Shown here: in pieces, positions 1 to 9,670 of the stretch
Layout of the letters: each line of letters opens with the position of its first letter
How positions within the stretch are numbered: position 1 is the first letter of the stretch
Source: Staphylococcus sp. NAM3COL9
GTDB lineage: Bacteria > Bacillota > Bacilli > Staphylococcales > Staphylococcaceae
Direction of reading: 5' to 3'
Assembly: GCF_001431205.1 (NCBI RefSeq)
Contig: NZ_LGPC01000008.1
Span: forward strand, 62,001-126,000
DNA: 64,000 nt
Made by a program: the position numbers and the translations under genes
The notes under the pieces: generated by a model
Told to the model about the DNA's origin: nothing
The model's database searches: none
Seen by the model: the letters and a program-made list of their open reading frames with translations, nothing else

Positions 1-2
1 TT

Positions 3-41
3 ACGCATGAATGGATTAACTTTTTGAAGGATTTGAAATAA
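3..41 (+). CDS. C-terminal end of an unidentified protein (cut by window edge)
   Basis: Reading from base 3, the codons give THEWINFLKDLK and then TAA at 39-41. The His-x-Trp and the amphipathic tail look like a real C-terminus, and resemble the last helix of some alpha/beta-hydrolase esterases, but 12 residues are too few to assign a family. The other two frames on this strand either close at once or give no sensible peptide. The rest of the gene lies outside the window. Confidence 0.35.
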   Translation, partial: THEWINFLKDLK

Positions 42-847
42 AAAAGCATTATTAAAGTTAAAGTATTCCAATAAGGAATGTCAAACATTCCAACTATGTA
101 TTTTAATCATAGATAAAGGCGTAATATAATAGAAGTTGTAGAGGGTTATGAGTACAGATTAACTGACCATTGTAAAATGGTTATAAGTTGAGTTTTCAAT
201 ATGTATGAATATCCACGTACAATCAATATATGATTACTTTTATAATAAACGATAATTCAGCTCAGGGCTCATAACGGCAGAAGGTAACTAAGGAAGTCCT
301 CAAATTTTATAAAATGGTAACCATAACGTACTAATCAGAGATGAAAGTAGGATTAGACACGTGATGCATTTGTAATATAGATACAGATGCACCGTTGCGT
401 GTTTTAGAAAATATAGTTTAAACCAATAAAATTCATCAGTTCTCCCATTTAAAAACTGAAAACAACCCCTATCACTCTAAATATTGGTTAACTTTTTTCT
501 GTACAAACAAGATGTTTTGTAACACGTAACCTGCAAGCAATATATAAAGCGCGCGTTATATTAACGGTATTTAGCAAGTAGTAATGTCATTATTAAAGTT
601 TATAGGTGTATGCTTTGTTGTATAACAGACAACAAGACAGGCACAATACAACTTTGTAATGGCATCACTAGATTATAAAAATAACTTGCTAGATTCCTTC
701 ATATATTTAAGAAAGCTTATGCTTCAGTTGAAGTCATATTAAAAAGTAATAACCCTCTAGATAAATATCTCTCAAACAAGTGCGACCCTGACTACACTGT
801 CCAATGTAGCTAGGGTCGCTTTGTTAATTTAATGAAATTTACATAGA
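42..847. other. Long intergenic region, possible structured RNA
   Basis: No credible ORF lies in these 800 bases. There is a TATAAT at 125-130 with no clear -35 box. GTTATGAG (about 142-149) is complementary to CTCATAAC (about 266-273), and a small hairpin pairs TGCATTTGT with ACAGATGCA at about 367-391. These could belong to a non-coding RNA of a few hundred bases, but they match no family I recognise. A hairpin at 782-819 closes the region. Confidence 0.2.
782..819. terminator. Hairpin terminator left of the LacI-type gene
   Basis: GCGACCCT pairs with AGGGTCGC, and CTACA pairs with TGTAG inside it, with one internal mismatch. A T-rich stretch follows on the plus strand (TTTGTTAATTT) and a weaker one on the minus strand. 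It most likely ends the leftward LacI-family transcript and may also stop transcripts coming from the left. Confidence 0.6.
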
Positions 848-1792
848 TTAAATATTACTCTGTAATGATGGATATAGATGATATGTTGGATCGATTGGTT
901 CATTTTTAATGACTTTATCTAACGTAGTTACAATTTTTTGAGCGATTTCAGATGTGGGCACACCAATAGCATTGACAGGGTAATCTAATTTTTTAATTTG
1001 TGGAATGTTATCGTAAGAGTAAATCATTGGTTGATTCTCAGGTCCAATGGCATTGATCGTTCCTACAGTAATATCGTAACTTCCGCAAATCACACCAGGA
1101 GAAAGCGAGTGGGTTTTCAAATATTGCTTCACGGATGCTTCTGCCTCTATCGCATTTAATCCATTAGAATCAATAATACGATAGGTAATATTATATGCTT
1201 TGCAGTAATTAGTAATCGCATCTTTTTTGGCAATTTGACGGGCGTCGTTTGTATTAATATCGCCGATATAATCAATCGTTTGGATACCTTGTGCTAATAA
1301 GGCATTGATGGCCATAATCATCGCTTTTGCATGATTGACATTGATAATCGGGTAGGGAATATCTCTGTCTACACCGTACGCGACCACCGGCACGTTATTA
1401 TAAATTTCAGGTGGTAAGTTTGAATTGTCACCTTCATCAAAGATAACAATACCATCACAGCCAAATTCAACAAATTTCTTTGAAGCAGCCGCGATATCAT
1501 CGATTGAAACAAACATGACATAACCGAGTGATTTAATGGCTCTATTAATTTCTGAAATCAGATGTGTTACGGCAACACGATCTACCGAAGGCCAGATTAA
1601 TCCAATCGTGCCACTTCTTTTAGAAACGAGTGCTCGAGCCGAATGATTGGGTATGTAATTCATTTCAAGCGCTTTTTGTTGAATCATTTGTTTTGTTTTT
1701 GGTTTAACGAGTTGGGAATTTTTCAATGCTTTACTGACCGTGGAATAACTGACACCACAGGCTTCGGCAACATCTTTTAAAGTTACAGCCAT
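848..1792 (-). CDS. LacI-family transcriptional regulator of the hexuronate operon
   Basis: The 314-residue protein has an N-terminal helix-turn-helix (about residues 5-24, LKDVAEACGVSYSTVSKALK) and hinge helix. A periplasmic-binding-protein-like effector domain with the typical segment TIGLIWP starts near residue 62. The start is preceded by AAGGAGA on the minus strand. It is transcribed away from kdgA, so it is probably the local repressor acting on the palindrome at 1876-1893. The effector is likely 2-keto-3-deoxygluconate or another hexuronate intermediate, by analogy with KdgR-type regulators; that is inferred from position only. Confidence 0.9.
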   Translation of the reverse strand: MAVTLKDVAEACGVSYSTVSKALKNSQLVKPKTKQMIQQKALEMNYIPNHSARALVSKRSGTIGLIWPSVDRVAVTHLISEINRAIKSLGYVMFVSIDDIAAASKKFVEFGCDGIVIFDEGDNSNLPPEIYNNVPVVAYGVDRDIPYPIINVNHAKAMIMAINALLAQGIQTIDYIGDINTNDARQIAKKDAITNYCKAYNITYRIIDSNGLNAIEAEASVKQYLKTHSLSPGVICGSYDITVGTINAIGPENQPMIYSYDNIPQIKKLDYPVNAIGVPTSEIAQKIVTTLDKVIKNEPIDPTYHLYPSLQSNI

Positions 1793-1832
1793 AAAAGTTC
1801 TCCTTGAAATAGATTGATTTAAGTTAGAATTA

Positions 1833-1841
1833 ATTATACCA
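1833..1841 (-). promoter_or_regulatory. Extended -10 promoter of the LacI-type gene
   Basis: On the minus strand this reads TGGTATAAT, a perfect -10 with an extended TG element, about 40 bases before the start codon. No good -35 is visible, as is usual for extended -10 promoters. Confidence 0.55.
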
Positions 1842-1866
1842 TAGAGATAAGCGTTAGAATATTTTT

Positions 1867-1895
1867 TTGAATCTTAATAACAACGTTGTTATTTT
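1867..1895 (+). promoter_or_regulatory. Promoter and 18-bp operator of the hexuronate operon
   Basis: TTGAAT at 1867-1872 and TATTTT at 1890-1895 are 17 bases apart. The spacer and the edge of the -10 hold AATAACAACGTTGTTATT at 1876-1893, a perfect 18-bp palindrome. A central CG and even symmetry are typical of LacI-family operators, and the site sits between a LacI-type gene and the genes it should control. Repressor bound here would block RNA polymerase directly. Confidence 0.75.
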
Positions 1896-1939
1896 TAGGA
1901 ACCTAACACAAAAGTTGAAAATAATAAGGAGATGTAAAG

Positions 1940-2557
1940 ATGAATTCAAGAGATACGATGAAGTATATTCAAGAAGGTCAACACATTGCAGTGATGCGCA
2001 CAGACAACCCTGAGACGTTTTTAGATATTTCAAATCTAATTATAGAACAAGGACTTAATATTATCGAAGTGACGTTAACAACACCAAATGCAATAGAAAT
2101 TATTGCTGAATTATCTAAAAGAGAAGATGCGCTGATTGGTGCTGGGACTGTACTTGATAGTGTATCAGCACGTACAGCGATTTTAAACGGGGCTAAATTT
2201 ATTGTAAGTCCATCTTTTGATAAGGAAACAGCAAAAATCGCTAACTTGTACGACGTTCCTTATATTCCAGGCTGCATGACGGTTAAAGAAATGGTTGGAT
2301 CTTTACGCTATGGTTGTAAAGTATTGAAACTATTCCCAGCAACACAGTTCTCACCTAAATCTATCAAAGATTTCAAAGGTCCATTACCACAAATTGAGAT
2401 TGTTCCAACTGGTGGCGTGGGCAAAGATAATCAAAAAGAATGGTTAGACGCTGGTAGTTTTGCAGTAGGTATTGGTAGTGAAATTACAAAAATTTATCAA
2501 CAACAAGGAAAAGAAGCTTTAGTACAATATATTTCTGAACTAAAAAGAGAGGTATAA
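1940..2557 (+). CDS. kdgA: 2-keto-3-deoxy-6-phosphogluconate (KDPG) aldolase
   Basis: The enzyme splits KDPG into pyruvate and glyceraldehyde-3-phosphate, the last step of hexuronate breakdown. The 205-residue length fits class I KDPG/KHG aldolases. Visible residues are Arg20 in AVMR, Glu43 in IIEVTLTT (general acid/base), Lys130 in KVLKLFPA (Schiff base) and the phosphate-binding PTGGV. The start has AAGGAG upstream. It is the first gene of the operon; kdgK follows after two bases, which suggests translational coupling. Confidence 0.93.
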   Translation: MNSRDTMKYIQEGQHIAVMRTDNPETFLDISNLIIEQGLNIIEVTLTTPNAIEIIAELSKREDALIGAGTVLDSVSARTAILNGAKFIVSPSFDKETAKIANLYDVPYIPGCMTVKEMVGSLRYGCKVLKLFPATQFSPKSIKDFKGPLPQIEIVPTGGVGKDNQKEWLDAGSFAVGIGSEITKIYQQQGKEALVQYISELKREV

Positions 2558-2559
2558 CT

Positions 2560-3531
2560 ATGACGGTATTTGGATTTGGAGAATTATTATTGCGCTATAC
2601 GCCACCTGATTATAAACAATTAAAAGCTGCCAATACGTTTGGTGTTAATGTTGGAGGTGCAGAATTAAATGCGCTCGTGACTTTATCTCAATTTGGTCAT
2701 GCTACTGAAATGTTAACAGTATTACCACAACACGCACTAGGCAACTTAGCTATGAAAAAGATGTTCCAAACACAAGTAGGTACAACATGTGTGAAACAGC
2801 AAGACGGTAGAATAGGCACATATTATATGGAAGAAAGCTTTGACTTCCGAAGTGGTAAAGTCATTTATGATCGAGAACATTCAACTTTCGCAGAACATGG
2901 GGCAAACGTCATCGATGACTTACCTATACAAAGTGGTGATTACTTTGTATTGACTGGTATTACATTGGCAGTTAATAAAGTAGTACGACAACACATCGTT
3001 GATACACTATCTAAATTGAAACAACAAGGCGTTAAAATCGTATTTGATATTAATTTCAGAAGTAACTTGTGGTCTAAAGCAGAAGCTGTACCAGTAATTA
3101 AGTCTGTACTTCCACTTGTTGACGTACTCTTCTTTGGTAAAAAGGATGCAACACATTTACTTGGGACAAATTCTGAAGATGATGATATGAAGACATGTGC
3201 TAAAACGATTCAATCTCAATATGAGATACCAATAATGGCTTCCAGCAATAGAGATATTGAGCAAAGTACATTACAAGGTATTATGCTAACACAACAAAAC
3301 TATATTGAAGGCCAAGCTTATCCATATACGGTGTTGAATCGCATTGGAGCCGGTGATGCATTTATGGCTGGTGTCTTACATGGACTGATTCGTAATTGGC
3401 AATTAGAAGAGACGATAGATTTTGCGACGAAATGTTCAGTCTTACAACATACAACAAACGAGGATGCATTAAGTGTAGACGAAAGTGATGTGCATAATTT
3501 GTCCTCTCATTTCGGGGGACTGAGTCGATAG
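2560..3531 (+). CDS. kdgK: 2-keto-3-deoxygluconate kinase (PfkB family)
   Basis: The protein phosphorylates 2-keto-3-deoxygluconate to KDPG, the substrate of the aldolase just upstream. The 323 residues have the ribokinase fold: an N-terminal GFGELLLRY and GGAELNALVTLSQFG sugar-binding segment, and near the C-terminus NRIGAGDAFMAGV, where the Asp is the catalytic base and GAGD forms the anion hole. The gene order kdgA-kdgK and the uxuA/uxaC genes downstream support the specificity over other PfkB sugar kinases. Confidence 0.92.
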   Translation: MTVFGFGELLLRYTPPDYKQLKAANTFGVNVGGAELNALVTLSQFGHATEMLTVLPQHALGNLAMKKMFQTQVGTTCVKQQDGRIGTYYMEESFDFRSGKVIYDREHSTFAEHGANVIDDLPIQSGDYFVLTGITLAVNKVVRQHIVDTLSKLKQQGVKIVFDINFRSNLWSKAEAVPVIKSVLPLVDVLFFGKKDATHLLGTNSEDDDMKTCAKTIQSQYEIPIMASSNRDIEQSTLQGIMLTQQNYIEGQAYPYTVLNRIGAGDAFMAGVLHGLIRNWQLEETIDFATKCSVLQHTTNEDALSVDESDVHNLSSHFGGLSR

Positions 3532-3561
3532 AACCTTAAACAAAAGGGGCGTAAGTCACAT

Positions 3562-4602
3562 ATGAAAAAATTTTTAACTCTATTTGTAAGCGCATTCTTT
3601 ATAACAGGGATGTTAGCTTTATCACTTCCTCATACTTATATTAATGCGGAAGAGAAGAAAAAAGAAATTATGTTAGCACATAATCAGCCGACGAGCCATC
3701 CGGTTCATAAATCACTTGAGATTTTTAAGGAAAGATTAGAGAAAACATCTCATGGTCAACTTAAAGTTAACATTTATCCAAATGGTCAGTTAGGTAGTGA
3801 ACGTGAAGCAATTGAAATGACGCAGACCAATGCAATACAAATGACTAAAGTGTCATCGGCAGCATTGGAAAGTTTTTCTCCAACATATTCATTGTTTAAC
3901 ATGCCATATCTATTTGAATCAGAAGAGAATTACCGTCATGTTATGAAAAAACAAGAAGTACAAGATGCATTTTTTAAATCTACTGGAGATAAGGGGTTTC
4001 TAGGGATTACATATTATGACGCGGGCGTACGTAATATATACACGAAGGATAAAAAAATTGAAGATAATAGTGACTTGAAAGGTTTGAAAATAAGAGTTCA
4101 ACCAAGTAAAACGAGTGTTGATTTAATTAAGTCATTAGGTGGCACACCAACACCAATGGATTACGGTGAAGTATATACAGCGATACAATCAGGCGTGATT
4201 GATGCAGCTGAAAATAATGAAACTTCACTCACAACAAACAACCATGGTGAAGTTGCTAAAAATTATTATTATACGGAACACGCAATTGTTCCAGACATCT
4301 TAATAATGAACAAAGAAACATATGATGATTTAACGAAACAACAACAGAAATGGTTGAAAGATGCAGCGGCTTATTCTACTGAGAAACATGAAGTGATTTG
4401 GGATAAAGAAGTGAAAGAAGCTAAAAAGAAAGCGAAAGAAGACATGGGTGTGAAATTCCATAATGTAGATAAAACTTCTTTCAAAAAAGCTTCGAAGCCC
4501 CTACAAGATGAATTTAAAAAGAATCCGGATACAAAAGATGATTATAAATTAATCGAGAAGGAGGAGCGACTTTATGAAGAAAGCAAAAAAGATCATCGAT
4601 AA
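3562..4602 (+). CDS. dctP: TRAP transporter solute-binding protein, DctP family
   Basis: This is the extracytoplasmic receptor of a tripartite ATP-independent transporter. Residues 1-30 are a Sec signal peptide (MKKFLTLFVSAFF...) with no lipobox. The mature part has the DctP pattern: HP.HKSLEIFKERLE, the carboxylate-gripping Arg in LKIRVQPS, and a following MDYGEVYTAIQSGVIDAAENN. The neighbours make a hexuronate (glucuronate or fructuronate) the likely ligand. The 3' end overlaps dctQ by 29 bases. TRAP systems use ion gradients and are uncommon in staphylococci. Confidence 0.9.
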   Translation: MKKFLTLFVSAFFITGMLALSLPHTYINAEEKKKEIMLAHNQPTSHPVHKSLEIFKERLEKTSHGQLKVNIYPNGQLGSEREAIEMTQTNAIQMTKVSSAALESFSPTYSLFNMPYLFESEENYRHVMKKQEVQDAFFKSTGDKGFLGITYYDAGVRNIYTKDKKIEDNSDLKGLKIRVQPSKTSVDLIKSLGGTPTPMDYGEVYTAIQSGVIDAAENNETSLTTNNHGEVAKNYYYTEHAIVPDILIMNKETYDDLTKQQQKWLKDAAAYSTEKHEVIWDKEVKEAKKKAKEDMGVKFHNVDKTSFKKASKPLQDEFKKNPDTKDDYKLIEKEERLYEESKKDHR

Positions 4603-5083
4603 ACTCCTCCTCACGTTAGCTGGTATTGCACTTTTTGTAATGGTTATACTATCGGTTTATCAAGTTGCGACACGCTTTATCTTTAACAGTCCAAGTACAA
4701 TGAGTGAAGAAATCGTTAGGTTCTTATTAATATGGTTTGGTTTGCTCAGTGCAAGTTATGTATTTGGCGTAAAACAACATATAGCTATTTTATTTATTCG
4801 AGAAAGATTTCCTGAAAAAATGCAACTGGCTATGGAAAAGATATCAGATATTATAATCATTATCATAGCACTCGTGCTCATGATTTGGGGTGGCTATGAA
4901 GTTGTGAATTTAACATGGTCACAAATTGCACCATCAACAGGTTTATCTATGGCAGCAATGTACGGTGCACTTCCTGTTTCAGGCCTCTTTATCATTTTTT
5001 ATGCAATATATAACTTGTTAGATAAAGGAGAACTTGAAGCAGTTAAAGAAGGCAATCAAGAAGATGGAGGTGAGCGTGTATGA
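4574..5083 (+). CDS. dctQ: TRAP transporter small membrane subunit, DctQ family
   Basis: This 169-residue protein has four predicted membrane segments (about residues 9-29, 44-65, 88-108 and 128-148) and the DctQ signature STMSEEIVRFLLIWFGLLSASYVF. It pairs with DctM to form the permease. The start ATG at 4574 follows AAGGAGGA inside the end of dctP, and its stop overlaps the dctM start as ATGA. These overlaps point to fixed subunit stoichiometry from one message. Confidence 0.9.
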   Translation: MKKAKKIIDKLLLTLAGIALFVMVILSVYQVATRFIFNSPSTMSEEIVRFLLIWFGLLSASYVFGVKQHIAILFIRERFPEKMQLAMEKISDIIIIIIALVLMIWGGYEVVNLTWSQIAPSTGLSMAAMYGALPVSGLFIIFYAIYNLLDKGELEAVKEGNQEDGGERV

Positions 5084-6375
5084 CACTTGCAGCAGGATTA
5101 GTATTGTTCATCACATTCTTCGCTTTCTTGATATTCGGATTGCCTATCGCATTGGCGATTATTTTGAGTTCTATCATAACGTTATTAATGATATTACCAT
5201 TCGATGTAACGATTATAACGGCAGCTCAACGTATGGTCACAGGTATTGATGATTTTACGATGCTTGCCATTCCGTTATTCGTCTTGGCAGGTATCATTAT
5301 GAATAATGGCGGTATTGCTTTTAGATTAGTGAACTTTGCCAAAGTGCTAGTAGGAAGGTTACCTGGCTCACTGGCACATACGAATATTGTAGGTAATATG
5401 CTATTCGGTTCTATTTCAGGATCTAGTGTTGCAGCAGCAGCAGCGATGGGACGTATCATGGGACCAATGGAAGAAAAACAAGGTTATAAAAAAGAATACT
5501 CTGCAGCAGCAAACATTGCATCTGCGCCAGCTGGCTTACTCATCCCACCAAGCTCACTATTAATTGTTTATTCACTTGTGAGTGGTGGCACATCAATTGC
5601 AGCATTATTTATAGCAGGTTATATCCCAGGTATCCTATGGGGCATTGCGTGTATGATTGTGGCTTATATTATGGCGAAGAAACAAGGTTATAAAGTATCT
5701 GAACGCATTAGTTGGAAGGATAAACTATTTTTAACATTAGATGCTTTGCCAAGTCTGTTTTTAATCATCGTAGTCATTGGCGGGATTGTGTCAGGTGTAT
5801 TCACAGCAACTGAAGGTGCAGCAGTAGCAGTATTATACGCTACAGTGTTGTCGTTGATATACAAAAGTCTGACGCTCAAACAAATACCTAATGTTATTAA
5901 AGAAACGGCAGAAATTAGTGGTATGATTCTGTTCTTGATTACAGCTTCTGCGCTATTTTCACTCGTGATGAGTTATACAGGATTACCTGAAGCCATTTCC
6001 AAGGGGATTCTTTCAATGACAGATAATCCAATCATTTTACTGCTAATGATTAACTTGATTTTATTAGTCATCGGAACATTTATGGATATAACACCAGCAG
6101 TATTGATTTTCACACCGATCTTCTTACCAATTTCAGAAGTGTTAGGTTTAGATCCAATTCACTTTGGTATCTTAATTGCATTTAATTTATGTATTGGTAA
6201 TATCACGCCACCAGTTGGTAGTGCACTATTTGTTGGTGCAAGTGTTGGTGGGGTTCGTGTTGAATCTGTATTCAAATATTTAGTACCTTACTTTATCGCA
6301 CTCATTATTTTACTATTAATCGTAACGTTCATTCCGCAAATTTCATTATTTCTTCCTAAATTATTAGGATTATAG
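5080..6375 (+). CDS. dctM: TRAP transporter large permease, DctM family
   Basis: The 431-residue, highly hydrophobic protein is the transport channel, with about 12 membrane segments. Family features include FGLPIALAI at the N-terminus, the SGSSVAAAAAMGRIMGP loop, AAANIASAPAGLLIPPSSLL, and NLCIGNITPPVGSALFVGASV near the C-terminus. Together with DctP and DctQ it makes a complete system. uxaC starts 15 bases downstream, so uptake and catabolism are encoded on one transcript. Confidence 0.92.
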   Translation: MTLAAGLVLFITFFAFLIFGLPIALAIILSSIITLLMILPFDVTIITAAQRMVTGIDDFTMLAIPLFVLAGIIMNNGGIAFRLVNFAKVLVGRLPGSLAHTNIVGNMLFGSISGSSVAAAAAMGRIMGPMEEKQGYKKEYSAAANIASAPAGLLIPPSSLLIVYSLVSGGTSIAALFIAGYIPGILWGIACMIVAYIMAKKQGYKVSERISWKDKLFLTLDALPSLFLIIVVIGGIVSGVFTATEGAAVAVLYATVLSLIYKSLTLKQIPNVIKETAEISGMILFLITASALFSLVMSYTGLPEAISKGILSMTDNPIILLLMINLILLVIGTFMDITPAVLIFTPIFLPISEVLGLDPIHFGILIAFNLCIGNITPPVGSALFVGASVGGVRVESVFKYLVPYFIALIILLLIVTFIPQISLFLPKLLGL

Positions 6376-6390
6376 AAAAGGGGCAATAAC

Positions 6391-7797
6391 ATGGCATTAA
6401 TTAATGACAATTTTTTATTAAATAATAAAACAGCAGTAAAGTTATATCAAAAGGTTAAAGATTTACCAATTTATGATTTTCACTGTCACTTAGATCCGAA
6501 AGAAATTTATGAAAATAAAAATTATGAAAATATCACACAGTTGTGGTTAGCCGGAGACCATTACAAATGGCGCTTAATGAGAGCATACGGTATAGAAGAA
6601 GGGTTAATTACAGGTGATGCTGATGACTTCGATAAATTCAAAGCATTTATGAACATGCTACCTTATTCAATCGTTAACCCAATGTATCACTGGTGTTCAC
6701 TTGAATTAAAACGCTATTTTAATGAAGAGATAGATTTAGATAAGGTGAATGTTAACAAGTTATATAAATCATTAAATCGTAAATTAGCGAAATCATCACA
6801 TACACCACAAAATTTAATTAAACAAAGTAATGTCTCTGTAGTTTGTACAACGGATGATCCATGTGATGATTTGGAATATCACAAATTGTTAAATCAAGAT
6901 AAAAAAGTAACGTTTAAAGTGATTCCTACGTTTAGACCAGATAGTTACATTTTCTTAAGTGAAACAACGGTTAAAGACAAGATGAGTCAGCTTGACCAAG
7001 CAAATGACTGCAAAATCAATGATTTAAACAGTTATATCGAAGCACTTAAAGCACGTGTCTATTATTTTAATAGACAAGGGGCAAGAAGTTCTGATCAAAG
7101 TTTTGAAAAAGCACCGTTGATGTATACGACAACAGAAGAAGCTACGTCAATTTATGAATCCATGATGAAGGGTGAAGTAGTTTCTGAAACGCAACAATAC
7201 GAATTAGCGGGTTACATTTTAACTGAAATTAGTAAAGTATATAACCAATTAAATTGGGTCGTACAATTCCATTTAGGACCAACTAGAAATAATAATTCGA
7301 AAATGTTGGAAGTCGCAGGCACAGACAGTGGATTCGATAGTGTAGGTGAACAACTAAGCGCTAAAACATTGAATGCGATGCTAGACCATCTTGAACAAAA
7401 CAATGCATTATCAGATACCATTATTTATCCTAATAATGGTAATGATCACCTTATGGTTCAAGCCACAGCAGGTAACTTTACTAACAGTGAACATAAAGTA
7501 CAATTAGGTGCGGCATGGTGGTTTAATGACACAAAAGAGGGCATGGAACAGCACTTAGTGGATTATGCCAACGTTGGATTATTAGCTAAATTTGTAGGTA
7601 TGCTTACAGATTCACGTAGCATGATTTCATATACACGCCATGAGTATTTCAGAAGAATCTTATGTAATTTCTTAGGAGATAAAATTGAAAAAGGCGAAAT
7701 TGCATTATCAGAGGCAACGATTGAACAAATGTTAAAAGATATTTGCTATAACAATGCAGTGAATTTATTCAAAATAGAAGGCGTTAAGGAGGTATAA
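6391..7797 (+). CDS. uxaC: Glucuronate isomerase (uronate isomerase)
   Basis: UxaC converts D-glucuronate to D-fructuronate (and galacturonate to tagaturonate). The 468-residue length is typical. The amidohydrolase-type metal motif YDFHCHLDP lies near residue 28, and the later segments VVCTTDDPCDDLEYH and FHLGPTRNNN are family hallmarks. It is the first catabolic step after uptake. No tagaturonate reductase (uxaB) or altronate dehydratase (uxaA) is in the window, so the glucuronate branch is the one encoded. Confidence 0.95.
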   Translation: MALINDNFLLNNKTAVKLYQKVKDLPIYDFHCHLDPKEIYENKNYENITQLWLAGDHYKWRLMRAYGIEEGLITGDADDFDKFKAFMNMLPYSIVNPMYHWCSLELKRYFNEEIDLDKVNVNKLYKSLNRKLAKSSHTPQNLIKQSNVSVVCTTDDPCDDLEYHKLLNQDKKVTFKVIPTFRPDSYIFLSETTVKDKMSQLDQANDCKINDLNSYIEALKARVYYFNRQGARSSDQSFEKAPLMYTTTEEATSIYESMMKGEVVSETQQYELAGYILTEISKVYNQLNWVVQFHLGPTRNNNSKMLEVAGTDSGFDSVGEQLSAKTLNAMLDHLEQNNALSDTIIYPNNGNDHLMVQATAGNFTNSEHKVQLGAAWWFNDTKEGMEQHLVDYANVGLLAKFVGMLTDSRSMISYTRHEYFRRILCNFLGDKIEKGEIALSEATIEQMLKDICYNNAVNLFKIEGVKEV

Positions 7798-7799
7798 CG

Positions 7800-8831
7800 A
7801 TGGAATTATCATTTCGTTGGTACGGTGAAGACGATCCAGTAACATTAGAGAACATCAAACAAATTCCTGACATGAAGCACATCGTTTCTGCAATTTATGA
7901 TGTACCTGTAGGTGAGGTTTGGACAAAAGAAAGAATTGCAAAATTAAAACAATCAATCGAAGCGGCAGGATTGAAATTTGAAGTTGTTGAAAGTTTACCT
8001 GTAAGTGAGGAAATTAAATTAGGTACAGATAAACGTGACGAACTGATTGAAAATTATAAGACATCATTAGTGAATTTAGCTGAAAATGGTGTTAAGACAG
8101 TGACATATAACTTTATGCCTGTCTTTGATTGGACACGTTCACAATTAGACTATGAATTATCAGATGGATCTAATACATTGATTTATAAGCATGATCAATT
8201 AAAAGATATCGATCCATTAACAACAGATTTAAACTTACCAGGTTGGGACGAAAGTTATTCAAGAGAAGAGATGAATCATTTGATTACGTCTTATCGTGAA
8301 ACATCGGACGAGCAATTGTGGTCGAACTTGAAGTACTTCTTAGATGGTGTATTACCAACTGCAATTGAACATGATATTGATCTGGCGATACATCCGGATG
8401 ATCCACCATGGCCTATATTTGGTATCCCACGTATCATTAAAAATAAAGAGAGTTATGAACGTTTAAGCTCTATAAATAGCAGTAAAAATAATGGTATTTG
8501 TTTCTGTACAGGATCTTTAGGCTCACTAGCAGAAAATGACTTACCAAGCATGATTAGAACATTTGGCGAGCATATCCATTTCGTGCATATGCGTAACGTG
8601 AAACGATTAGATTCACATTCATTCTTGGAAACAGGTCATTTATCTAAACATGGCTCAGTAGATATGAAAGCTGTAGTAGAAGCACTGCAAGATGTTAACT
8701 TTAAAGGCACAATCAGACCAGATCATGGACGTATGATTTGGGGCGAAACAGGTAAAGCAGGTTACGGATTGTTCGACAGAGCATTAGGCGCAACTTATAT
8801 TAATGGTTTAATTGAAGGAGTGAGCAAATGA
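7800..8831 (+). CDS. uxuA: Mannonate dehydratase
   Basis: UxuA dehydrates D-mannonate to 2-keto-3-deoxygluconate. The 343-residue protein starts with MELSFRWYGEDDPVTLENIKQIP, typical of the family, and has the metal-site segments LAIHPDDPPWPIFGIPRI, FCTGSLG, HFVHMRNVKR and RPDHGRMIWGE. It starts two bases after uxaC ends, and its last four bases overlap the start of uxuB (ATGA), so it sits mid-operon. Confidence 0.95.
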   Translation: MELSFRWYGEDDPVTLENIKQIPDMKHIVSAIYDVPVGEVWTKERIAKLKQSIEAAGLKFEVVESLPVSEEIKLGTDKRDELIENYKTSLVNLAENGVKTVTYNFMPVFDWTRSQLDYELSDGSNTLIYKHDQLKDIDPLTTDLNLPGWDESYSREEMNHLITSYRETSDEQLWSNLKYFLDGVLPTAIEHDIDLAIHPDDPPWPIFGIPRIIKNKESYERLSSINSSKNNGICFCTGSLGSLAENDLPSMIRTFGEHIHFVHMRNVKRLDSHSFLETGHLSKHGSVDMKAVVEALQDVNFKGTIRPDHGRMIWGETGKAGYGLFDRALGATYINGLIEGVSK

Positions 8832-9652
8832 TGACAAGACAATTTGAAGGAGTCAATGTAGTAATCACCGGCGCAACAGGTGTTATCGGGTCAACGTTCG
8901 TCAAAGGGCTTGTAGAAAAAGGTGCCAACGTAGGTATTCTAGGACGTTCTGAAGATAAAATTGTTGAATTACAAGATGAAATTGATAAAGAAAGAAAACA
9001 AACAGTCGCATTAGTGGCAAATGTGTTGGATAAAGATGCTTTAACGCAAGCGAAACTAAAATTTAACGATACATTTGGCGCAATTACAATTCTGATTAAT
9101 GGCGCAGGTGGAAATAATCCAAATGCCACAACAAATGATGAAATGTATGATGAAAATGGTGATAAAACGTTCTTTGATTTAACAGAAGATGGTATTGATA
9201 AAGTATTTAAATTAAATTACACAGGTACATTTTTACCATCGCAAGTATTTGGTAAAGATGTCGTCTCATCTGAGGCAGGTACAATCATTAATATTTCATC
9301 AATGAACGCATTTACACCACTGACTAAGATTCCAGCATACAGTGGCGCAAAAGCATCTGTAAGTAACTTTACGCAATGGTTGAGCACTTATTTTGCAGGT
9401 CACATTCGAGTGAATGCAATTGCACCTGGATTCTTTGAAACAGCTCAAAATAAGGCTTTACTTAGAAATGAAGATGGTTCTTATTCAGAACGTGCTTCAA
9501 AAATTCTATCACAAACACCAATGAATCGTTTTGGTGTACCGGAAGATATTCTAGGCACACTTTATTGGCTGATGGATAAAGAATTAAGTGGCTTCGTTAC
9601 AGGTATTGTTGTTCCTGTTGATGGTGGTTTCTCATCTTATTCGGGTGTGTAA
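8828..9652 (+). CDS. uxuB: D-mannonate oxidoreductase (fructuronate reductase), SDR type
   Basis: The enzyme reduces D-fructuronate to D-mannonate with NAD(P)H, linking UxaC to UxuA. The 274 residues are a classical short-chain dehydrogenase: TGATGVIG cofactor loop, NGAGG, the catalytic Ser of INISSMN, and YSGAK. It belongs to the Gram-positive SDR type of mannonate dehydrogenase, as in Bacillus (YjmF), not the long-chain E. coli UxuB family. The assignment rests mainly on the operon; other SDRs such as gluconate dehydrogenases are similar. ATG ATG at the start leaves two possible starts three bases apart. Confidence 0.85.
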   Translation: MMTRQFEGVNVVITGATGVIGSTFVKGLVEKGANVGILGRSEDKIVELQDEIDKERKQTVALVANVLDKDALTQAKLKFNDTFGAITILINGAGGNNPNATTNDEMYDENGDKTFFDLTEDGIDKVFKLNYTGTFLPSQVFGKDVVSSEAGTIINISSMNAFTPLTKIPAYSGAKASVSNFTQWLSTYFAGHIRVNAIAPGFFETAQNKALLRNEDGSYSERASKILSQTPMNRFGVPEDILGTLYWLMDKELSGFVTGIVVPVDGGFSSYSGV

Positions 9653-9670
9653 AATAGTTATAAATTTAAA

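Noticed and set aside
5034-5249. 71-codon ORF between dctQ and dctM
   Set aside because: It overlaps both transporter genes out of frame; the ATGA overlap of dctQ and dctM leaves no room for a separate gene.
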